A DNA stretch of 64,000 nt from Arcobacter sp. GTDB lineage: Bacteria > Campylobacterota > Campylobacteria > Campylobacterales > Arcobacteraceae. This document shows positions 55,053 through 64,000 of the stretch, in pieces (positions within the stretch are counted from its first letter, which is position 1; each line of letters opens with the position of its first letter). The position numbers were made by a program, and so were the translations under genes. Below the pieces are notes generated by a model. The model had not been told where the DNA came from. It was given only the letters and a program-made list of their open reading frames with translations, and ran no database searches. The stretch covers positions 434,001-498,000 of the forward strand of contig PKUK01000001.1 of assembly GCA_002869535.1 (NCBI GenBank), read 5' to 3'.

Positions 55053-56081
55053 TTAATTCATATCTGGTTTTGGAGTTTTTTCAGTAATTACGGGAAGTTG
55101 TGGATATGAAATATCTGGTTTATCACCTGTTAAAGCATTTAAAAAAGTTACAATCTTATCAGTATCTTTATCAGAGATTTTCATATCAAGTTGAATATCA
55201 CCCATTAATTTTACTGCTTGTTTTAAAGACCATACATTTCCATTGTGAAAATATGGAGCAGTTTCTTCAATATTTCTTAGTGTTGGAGTTTTAACCATGC
55301 CATCTTTTGTACCAGTAAATCCACCTACATTTAGATTATATTTTTTAGCATCAAAGGGCATCATAGTTCCACCAAGACCAATATCATTGTGACAAGAAGC
55401 ACATCCTTTGTCAATAAATACAGTCATACCTTCTTTTTCACTTGGAGTTAAAGCATTCATGTTCCCATTTAAAAATGCATCATATCTTGAAGGAGTAATT
55501 AATTTTCTTTCAAATACTGCAATTGTGTCAGTAATTAGTGCAAAATCAATTTTTATATTATCTCCATAAGCTTTTTTGAACTCTTGTACATATGCAGGCA
55601 TAGAAAGAACTCTTTTTTCAACTAAACCTTTTGGCGCAGCCATTTCTGGACCTGCTTGAATAGGTCCTTGTGCTTGAGCTTCTAAGTGAGGATCTCTTCC
55701 GTCCCAAAATTGTACTTTATTTAATACTGAGTTATAAACTGTTGGTGAGTTTAAGTGTGCTGGATTTGGAGTCCATTTATGACCTACTGCTGCACCTACA
55801 CCATCAACTCCACCCATTCCTAAGTTATGACATGTATTACATGAAATAATTCCACTTTTTGAAAGTATTGGATCAAAATAAAGCTTTTTACCGAGCTCAA
55901 CTTTTGCATCTGTAATTGGATTTTTTGGATTATCCACAAGTTTTAATATTTCTAATTGACTAGTTGGGATTGCTTTAAGACCAGCATCACCAGCTTTTTT
56001 TAAAAGTTCTGAATCCGACATTGCAAAAGCACTTACTCCTGCAAATAAAACTGTTACTAAAACCATAGCTTTTTTTTTCAT
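55053..56081 (-). CDS. Periplasmic diheme cytochrome c peroxidase
   Basis: A 342-residue CcpA/MauG-family protein. A signal peptide (residues 1-20, ending AFA) sends it to the periplasm. Haem sites are Cys81-His85 (CNTCH) and Cys227-His231 (CASCH). The segment VQFWDGRDPHLEAQAQGPIQAGPEM and the C-terminal TLRNIEETAPYFHNG are typical of bacterial H2O2-reducing peroxidases. The gene lies 89 bp after the histidine kinase at 56171 with its own ribosome site (GGAG), and its product is probably a target of the adjacent two-component system. Haem attachment would need CcsBA. Confidence 0.95.
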   Translation of the reverse strand: MKKKAMVLVTVLFAGVSAFAMSDSELLKKAGDAGLKAIPTSQLEILKLVDNPKNPITDAKVELGKKLYFDPILSKSGIISCNTCHNLGMGGVDGVGAAVGHKWTPNPAHLNSPTVYNSVLNKVQFWDGRDPHLEAQAQGPIQAGPEMAAPKGLVEKRVLSMPAYVQEFKKAYGDNIKIDFALITDTIAVFERKLITPSRYDAFLNGNMNALTPSEKEGMTVFIDKGCASCHNDIGLGGTMMPFDAKKYNLNVGGFTGTKDGMVKTPTLRNIEETAPYFHNGNVWSLKQAVKLMGDIQLDMKISDKDTDKIVTFLNALTGDKPDISYPQLPVITEKTPKPDMN

Positions 56082-56170
56082 TTTTCTCTCCTTAAAATGT
56101 TTTATTAAGAAGTATAAGAAAAAAAAATGTGGAAATTATGAGAAAATAAAATTTTTCTAAGAATTAAAAT

Positions 56171-57664
56171 TTACTTTTTAAATGTAATAATAAATGAAGC
56201 CCCAGCTTTAATATTTTGAACTTCTAACCTAGCATCACTCTTTTCAACAATAATCTTTGACATATAAAGCCCAATACCTAATCCTTTATCTTTTGTAGTA
56301 AAATATGGTTCAAATATCTTTTCAAGTAGTTCATTTTTTATGCCACCAGCATTGTCGCTTATTTCTATTTTTATGGTGTCTTTTTTTGTATAAGTTTTTA
56401 TTATTAGTTTTGCATTTATTAATTCTTTTTTTATAAATTCATCTTTTGCATTATTAAGAATATTAAAAAGCACTTGTAAAAATTCACCTCTATACGCTTT
56501 TATAGAGATATTATCATCTAAATTATACTCAATATTTATATTATGAGATTTAAAACTATCTTTTAAAAGATTTGTCACCTCTTTTATAGAAACACTTAAA
56601 TTAAAAGATTCTTTTTGATTTGTATTTTTGAAAAAGTCTCTAAAATCATCAATTGTATCTGAGAGATATTTTATTTGAGAGTTTGCTAGTTTTGATTTTT
56701 TTTCAAAGTACTCCGGTGTTAACTTATCTTTTTCATATGCTGTTTTTATATTCATTAATATATATGAAATATGTGTTAGTGGTTGTCTCCATTGGTGTGC
56801 AATATTACCTATCATTTCTCCCATTGATGCAAGTTTACTTTGATATGTAAGGTTTTGTAATTGTTTTTGTGATAGCTGTAGTTTTCTATAAAATAGTGTA
56901 AAAAGTATTAAGAATATTGTTACCAGTACATATAATATATTTAAACTTATATAGACACTATGTTGTGCTTTTTTTCTTTGTTCAAATAGCAAGTTCTTAG
57001 TTTCTTTTAGGAGTTTATCTATACTATGGTTTATAGCAATATCTTGATATTTTAATTGAAAGTTAATGCTTTTTTGCAGTGTTTTAACCTTATTTAAAAA
57101 ATTTATTAAAAAACTATTGTCTAATTCTAGATCATAATGCTTAACAACATCAATATTGTAAAAACTATTTTGTTCAATTTTTTCTAATATATCTATTCTT
57201 ATATTATTGAGTTTATTTTTTGTCTGAATATCAAAGTTTAAAAGCTCATTATGTGATCTATCTAAAATAATGGAGATTGTTTGTTTATTTGTTGCTCTTC
57301 TGGCTTTGAATCTTTCTAACCAGATGATTTTTTTATTAAATTTAGTATATAAATCATCTAATGCTTTTATATAAGAGTTTTGAAATTTATTTAGTATTGC
57401 ATCATTTTTTAATTTTTCAATAGATTCTAAACTTCTATCTATATCTTTATTTAAGAGATCAAAATTATTGACAGCACTATTACCTAAAATATAACTATTA
57501 AGTTTATTGTTTAGAGCTATAATTGTATTTATTTGATCATTGTGTTCAAAAAAGAGTTGCGTATATTTTTTATGTACAACAATTGTATAAATCATTAGGA
57601 AAAAAAGTATAAGTAAAGTTATCAAAACTATATAGATATTGTTTTTTATTAAATATTCTTTCAT
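56171..57664 (-). CDS. Membrane histidine kinase with helical periplasmic domain
   Basis: A 497-residue kinase. Membrane helices at about residues 10-30 and 245-265 flank a periplasmic region of about 210 residues predicted to be all helical and resembling DAHL-type sensor domains. The core has AHQWRQPLTH, NAKDEF, DNAGGI and KGLGIGLYMSK. Its start overlaps the diheme peroxidase gene by 4 bp (ATGA). Being translated directly after a periplasmic haem peroxidase suggests that the two interact in the periplasm. Confidence 0.92.
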   Translation of the reverse strand: MKEYLIKNNIYIVLITLLILFFLMIYTIVVHKKYTQLFFEHNDQINTIIALNNKLNSYILGNSAVNNFDLLNKDIDRSLESIEKLKNDAILNKFQNSYIKALDDLYTKFNKKIIWLERFKARRATNKQTISIILDRSHNELLNFDIQTKNKLNNIRIDILEKIEQNSFYNIDVVKHYDLELDNSFLINFLNKVKTLQKSINFQLKYQDIAINHSIDKLLKETKNLLFEQRKKAQHSVYISLNILYVLVTIFLILFTLFYRKLQLSQKQLQNLTYQSKLASMGEMIGNIAHQWRQPLTHISYILMNIKTAYEKDKLTPEYFEKKSKLANSQIKYLSDTIDDFRDFFKNTNQKESFNLSVSIKEVTNLLKDSFKSHNINIEYNLDDNISIKAYRGEFLQVLFNILNNAKDEFIKKELINAKLIIKTYTKKDTIKIEISDNAGGIKNELLEKIFEPYFTTKDKGLGIGLYMSKIIVEKSDARLEVQNIKAGASFIITFKK

Positions 57665-58623
57665 TCTATTATTGTTACTTTGCCACTTAAAGATTTTAAA
57701 AACTCTTCAATTAAAAAAGTTTCTTCTTTTGTTAGATCTAGACCCAATTGAGCTTTTGCAATTGAACTTATAGCTTCATTTAAAGTTTTTATCCGACCAT
57801 TGTGTAAATATGGATATGTTAGAGCTACATTTCTTAATGTTGGTACTTTAAAATAGAATTTATCAAAATCGTTTTTTGTTATATTATAAAGACCTAAGTC
57901 TGGATTATATCCATTCTTAAAGGAATTATTATCTGTATTTTCATTTATCAAATTTTTTGCAATAGCTTCATTTGTTAAACCAAATTGGGCATACAGACCA
58001 CCGCCTATATTTATACCATTATGGCAAGAAACACACCCTTTTTTATTAAAAAGTTCAAATCCTTTTTTCTGATTTTCAGTAATAGCATTTTTATTGCCTC
58101 TTAGATAATCATCAAATGCACTTGGAGTTATAAGTGTTTTTTGAAACTCTTCTAACGCATCACCAATATTTTCTTTTGTAATTCCATTTGAATAAAGAGC
58201 ATTAAATGTCTTATTATAATAAGATTTTTTTCTCAATATTTTAATAAGGTTTTCAAAACTATTCCCCATTTCTATTGGATTGGTTATAGGAAATTGTACT
58301 TGATGGGTTAATGTTTTTGTTCTTCCATCCCACATTTGTCTAAAGTTGAATATTGAATTTAACACAGTAGGAGTATTTATGATTCCTTTTTGCCCTTTTA
58401 TTCCATAAGAGAATTGAAGATTATCTACTCCAGCTAGGTCAAGGTTATGACAGCTTGCACAGGATATTGTATTATCCCTTGATAAAAGTGGGTCAAAATA
58501 GAGTTTTTTACCAAGAAGTGCTTTTTCTCTATCATATTTGATTGTTTCGGGCAGTGGTTGTATAGGTTCATTTGAATAAAGTGTTAAAAAAAACATTAAT
58601 AACATCAATAAATATCTATACAT
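57661..58623 (-). CDS. Diheme cytochrome c peroxidase-like protein within a two-component operon
   Basis: A 320-residue periplasmic protein with signal peptide (1-17) and haem sites Cys55-His59 (CASCH) and Cys197-His201 (CVSCH). FPITNPIEMG and TLRNVALTYPYLHNG match the MauG/CcpA family. It is related to, but clearly different from, the 342-residue peroxidase at 55053. It is embedded between a response regulator (3-bp gap) and a histidine kinase (4-bp overlap), so it is more likely a sensor or signalling subunit than a bulk detoxifier. Whether it has peroxidase activity is unknown. Confidence 0.92.
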   Translation of the reverse strand: MYRYLLMLLMFFLTLYSNEPIQPLPETIKYDREKALLGKKLYFDPLLSRDNTISCASCHNLDLAGVDNLQFSYGIKGQKGIINTPTVLNSIFNFRQMWDGRTKTLTHQVQFPITNPIEMGNSFENLIKILRKKSYYNKTFNALYSNGITKENIGDALEEFQKTLITPSAFDDYLRGNKNAITENQKKGFELFNKKGCVSCHNGINIGGGLYAQFGLTNEAIAKNLINENTDNNSFKNGYNPDLGLYNITKNDFDKFYFKVPTLRNVALTYPYLHNGRIKTLNEAISSIAKAQLGLDLTKEETFLIEEFLKSLSGKVTIIE

Positions 58624-58626
58624 TTT

Positions 58627-59301
58627 TTAGCCTATTAAATTAATTTGGTATCCAATACCAGATATATTTTTTATACTCTGTTTTGAAATTTTTTTTCTAA
58701 GTTCTCGCACAATAGCACGTAAAGAATCTTCAGTCATATAGCCATCCCAAACGTAGTTACTAAACTCATCATATTTTACTGCACGTTTAGAGTTTTTTAT
58801 TAATAGTTCTAAAAAGTGTAATTCTTTCTTTGTAAGTGCTATTTGTTCTTTATTTAAAAAAAGTGTTTGGTTTAATATGTCAAATTTATATCCACCATAA
58901 ATATTAAATATAGAAGACTTTTGGATAATATCATCTGTACAACTTTCAAGTACAGGTAATAAAGCATCTTCCATTATAGGTTTTACAAGATATTTTATAA
59001 GTCCAAGTTCTATTGCTTCAAGTAAATAAGAAGTTTCTAAAAATGCGGTAGCAATGACAATTTTAGTATTTTTATCACTTTTTCGTATCTCTTTTATCAT
59101 CTCAATACCATTTAATTTTGGCATTTTTATATCTGTTATAATAATATCAGGCTTTAGCTCTTTATACTTCTCCAATCCATCTAATCCGTCATTTGCCTCA
59201 TATACATTATCACAGTAAAAACTAAGATATTCAACAGCATCTTCTCTAATAAATTGTTCATCATCTATATATAATATTTTTATGTTTTTTAAATTTTTCA
59301 T
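58627..59301 (-). CDS. OmpR-like response regulator
   Basis: A 224-residue regulator with an intact receiver (YIDDEQ, ITDIKMPKLNG, VKPIME) and a winged-helix output (LTKKELHFLELLIKN, DSLRAIVRELRKKIS). It is the first gene of the operon regulator-peroxidase-kinase and is the obvious partner of the kinase at 56171. Likely targets are its own operon and the downstream peroxidase gene. The 186 bp upstream contains no repeat I could match to the region before 56081. Confidence 0.93.
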   Translation of the reverse strand: MKNLKNIKILYIDDEQFIREDAVEYLSFYCDNVYEANDGLDGLEKYKELKPDIIITDIKMPKLNGIEMIKEIRKSDKNTKIVIATAFLETSYLLEAIELGLIKYLVKPIMEDALLPVLESCTDDIIQKSSIFNIYGGYKFDILNQTLFLNKEQIALTKKELHFLELLIKNSKRAVKYDEFSNYVWDGYMTEDSLRAIVRELRKKISKQSIKNISGIGYQINLIG

Positions 59302-59487
59302 ATAAATGCCCTTTTGAATAAAAGTAAAAATATAGTTCTATAATAATGGAATAAAGATTCTAAATCTTATTATATCTTATAGAATACAGAAAATGCTTAT
59401 TCAATTATATATTCTTAATTTATTAGACTTAAAGTAAATTGATTATAGATAAAGCACATATTTAAGAGTACTTAATAGTAATTTAGA

Positions 59488-59562
<75 letters not shown>

Positions 59563-59595
59563 ATAGATTTTAATAATTGAGATATTAACTAAATA

Positions 59596-59937
59596 TTATT
59601 TTGATTTAGCTTTTTGTATGTCATATGAATATTTATAAACCATAAAGTCATACATTGTAGTATTTTTATTTTTTGTAAAAAAAAGAAACATTTCTAAAAG
59701 TCTTAGTGTCATTCTAAAAAATGCAGTAAAGGGAACTAAATAAGAGATTATAATCTCTATTTTTCTATTAGGATAGTATTTATCAAACTCAAATTTTAAC
59801 TCTTCTAAAAATCTAGTTTGCTCTTCTATCTCATCAACATTATTTGCTCTTATCACCCTAACAGCAAGCAGTAAGTTTGTAACAAACATTAAAGCATTTA
59901 AGTTCCAACCTAATATACAAATATCTAAATAACTCAT
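59596..59937 (-). CDS. Small membrane protein (113 aa, unrecognised)
   Basis: A 113-residue protein with two hydrophobic segments (about residues 6-27 and 62-88) separated by an acidic, helical stretch (DEIEEQTRFLEELKFEF). I do not recognise the family. The start is an ATG with a TTTGGAGAAA ribosome site. It lies between the tRNA and a divergent methyltransferase gene. Function unknown. Confidence 0.7.
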   Translation of the reverse strand: MSYLDICILGWNLNALMFVTNLLLAVRVIRANNVDEIEEQTRFLEELKFEFDKYYPNRKIEIIISYLVPFTAFFRMTLRLLEMFLFFTKNKNTTMYDFMVYKYSYDIQKAKSK

Positions 59938-59988
59938 TTTTTCTCCAAAGTCTATTATTATATCAAAAAAAATATTAGTTTAAAATGA

Positions 59989-59994
59989 TATAAT
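59989..59994 (+). promoter_or_regulatory. -10 box for methyltransferase-ligA, leaderless geometry
   Basis: TATAAT ends 5 nt before the methyltransferase ATG at 60000. Transcription would start at or just inside the start codon, so the mRNA would be leaderless. Confidence 0.5.
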
Positions 59995-59999
59995 TTTGC

Positions 60000-62661
<2,662 letters not shown>

Positions 62662-62771
62662 GTGTTACTTTTTAATAAAATTTTAATTTTACATCATCTC
62701 AAAATAAGTTTTTATTATATATTTATATATTTTTAGTCTATAATTAAGAGATATTTTACAAAAGGTTTTAT

Positions 62772-63251
62772 ATGAGTAATACAGTAAAAGGTGAGAAATC
62801 TCTTACAATGACAATGTTAATGACTCCTGATAAAGCGAACTTTAGTGGGCAAAATGTACATGGTGGAGAAATTCTAAAAATGCTAGACCATGTTGCATAT
62901 GCATGTTCTGCTAGATATTCAGGTGGATATGCTGTTACCCTATCAGTTGATATGGTTTTATTTAAAGATCCAATAAAAATTGGTTCTCTTGTTACTTTTC
63001 ATGCATCAGTTAACTATGTGGGAAGAACATCAATGGAGATTGGGATTAAAGTAATTTCTGAAGATATCAAAGACCACACAATCAAAAATACAAATGTTTG
63101 TTATTTTACTATGGTTGCAGTTGATGAAGATTGGAAACCAATATCTGTTCCAAAGTTAGAGCCAAAAACAGAAGATGAAAAAAGAAGATATAACGATGCA
63201 ATCAAAAGAAGAGAGCAAAGAATGTCTTCAAAACACGCTACAAAAATATAA
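62772..63251 (+). CDS. Hotdog acyl-CoA thioesterase (YciA-like)
   Basis: A 159-residue single hotdog-fold protein. NVHGGEILKMLDHVAYACSA carries the catalytic Asp on the hotdog helix, and VDMVLFKDPIKIGSLVTF follows, matching the acyl-CoA thioesterase BFIT/YciA group. It hydrolyses acyl-CoA to free acid and CoA in the cytoplasm; chain-length preference is unknown. A TATAAT lies near 62742. It ends before a hairpin shared with the convergent ABC-F gene. Confidence 0.9.
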   Translation: MSNTVKGEKSLTMTMLMTPDKANFSGQNVHGGEILKMLDHVAYACSARYSGGYAVTLSVDMVLFKDPIKIGSLVTFHASVNYVGRTSMEIGIKVISEDIKDHTIKNTNVCYFTMVAVDEDWKPISVPKLEPKTEDEKRRYNDAIKRREQRMSSKHATKI

Positions 63252-63263
63252 TAAATACTCTTA

Positions 63264-63287
63264 CAAAAGAAGCTTATGCTTCTTTTG
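63264..63287. terminator. Bidirectional terminator between thioesterase and ABC-F genes
   Basis: A perfect 10-bp stem (CAAAAGAAGC with GCTTCTTTTG) and TTAT loop. It contains the ABC-F stop and last codons and lies 12 bp after the thioesterase stop. The T tails are weak. Confidence 0.65.
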
Positions 63288-64000
63288 AATCGATATACTC
63301 TTCGTAAGTACCTTTAAAGTCAACTATAGAACCATCATTTTGAATCGCAATAATTCTATTTGCATAAGCATCAAGTAATTCCCTATCGTGTGATACACAA
63401 ATTACAGAACCTGGGTACTCTAAAAGTCCTTCACCCAATGCAATAATTGCTTCTAAATCCAAGTGGTTTGTTGGCTCATCTAGTATCATAAAGTTTGGTT
63501 GTTCTAACATAATCTTAGAAAGCCACATTCTATGTTTTTCCCCACCACTACAAGCACTTACTTTTTTCTCTTGTTCTTGACCATTAAATAGCATTCTTCC
63601 AAGACAGTTTCTTATCTCCGAAATATCTGCATCTCTATCGAAATCTCTTAGCCAATCATATAGTGTCATTTCACCTTTGATTATATCAGTTGCATTTTGA
63701 GGAAAATAACCATTTTGAATAGTTGCACCCTAAAAAACTTCACCACTATCAGGTTTTATATTTTCCATCATTATTTCACATAAAGTTGTTTTACCAATAC
63801 CATTTGGTCCTATAAGTGCAATCTTATCACCCTTTTCAACTGTAAGTGAGATATCATTTAAAACTTGCTCTCCATCATATGACTTAGAGATATTTCTAAC
63901 AGTAAGTAACTCTTTACCTACTTCTCTTTTTTGTCTAAAGATAATTGAAGGGTCTCTTCTACTTGAAACTTGAATAGCTCCAACATCTAACTTATCAAGT
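63274..64000 (-). pseudogene. ABC-F ATPase (YbiT-like), C-terminal part, with in-frame TAG
   Basis: The C-terminal 242 codons of an ABC-F protein; the N-terminal half lies beyond the window. Read from 63999, the inter-domain linker leads into Walker A GPNGIGKTT. A TAG at 63732-63730 then falls within PDSGEVF-stop-GATIQNGYF, where ABC-F relatives have Trp (TGG to TAG is one change). Beyond it the frame is intact through CSGGEKHRMWLSK, LDEPTNHLDLEA and SHDREL. ABC-F proteins act on ribosomes; loss of the second ATPase half would inactivate it. An ATG at 63669 after the stop is unlikely to be functional. Confidence 0.85.

Overview
The window is AT-rich, densely packed bacterial chromosome. Gene content points to an Arcobacter-like member of the Campylobacterota: a fused CcsBA cytochrome c maturation protein, dimeric all-alpha dUTPase, CmoB, a campylobacterial-type RecR, periplasmic diheme peroxidases, and many PAS and HxWRQPL-type histidine kinases. 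This assignment is inference from protein character; no rRNA or marker search could be run. Housekeeping genes include polA, kdsB, lptB, tsaE, trpD, argG, recR, dnaJ, trpB, pdxH, cmoB, ccsBA, pepD, ligA and a tRNA-Val(GAC). About a quarter of the genes are signal transduction proteins (histidine kinases, response regulators, GGDEF, EAL and HD-GYP proteins).

Layout. 1-9.2 kb: a partial response regulator, polA, a PAS kinase, kdsB and a REC/degenerate-GGDEF protein, then a minus-strand operon S4-trpD-tsaE-lptB. 9.3-16.8 kb: argG, then a self-contained operon (promoter near 10583, hairpin at 16747-16773) of an M20 peptidase, two ATP-grasp ligases (one fused to helix-hairpin-helix repeats) and an M14 carboxypeptidase with FN3 and DNRLRE-like modules. 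None of the four has a signal peptide, so this looks like a cytoplasmic peptide-building and trimming system. 16.8-25.3 kb: gamma carbonic anhydrase, an interrupted REC-PAS protein, a Crp-like regulator, a GNAT, and a minus-strand operon recR-small Cys protein-kinase-dut-azlC-azlD, then dnaJ. 25.4-33.4 kb: trpB and a lipid-modification cluster (SDR, NTF2-like, MFS, lipocalin, FAD oxidoreductase, DUF1365, CFA-like methyltransferase, DUF3833 lipoprotein). 33.4-50.5 kb: pdxH, c-di-GMP and two-component genes, DUF455, MBL hydrolase, cmoB, ccsBA, HD-GYP, pepD, DUF302.

50.6-54.7 kb is the most striking part: a LuxI/FeeM-type acyl-signal synthase lies between two paralogous OmpR-like response regulators, next to a 7TMR-DISM histidine kinase. 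A matched direct repeat GTCACA-N6-GTCACA precedes both the synthase and one regulator. This looks like a complete acyl-signal circuit. 55.0-59.3 kb: a response regulator, a diheme peroxidase and a membrane histidine kinase form one tight operon, with a second diheme peroxidase downstream, suggesting peroxide or redox sensing. 59.5-64 kb: tRNA-Val, a small membrane protein, a methyltransferase, ligA, a thioesterase and a partial ABC-F ATPase.

Four genes (M14 peptidase, REC-PAS, EAL, ABC-F) are each broken by one in-frame stop with intact, conserved sequence on both sides and no frameshift. Whether these are recent nonsense mutations, base-call errors or readthrough sites cannot be settled from sequence alone. 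At least four genes have a perfect TATAAT box only 5-7 nt before the start codon, suggesting leaderless mRNAs.
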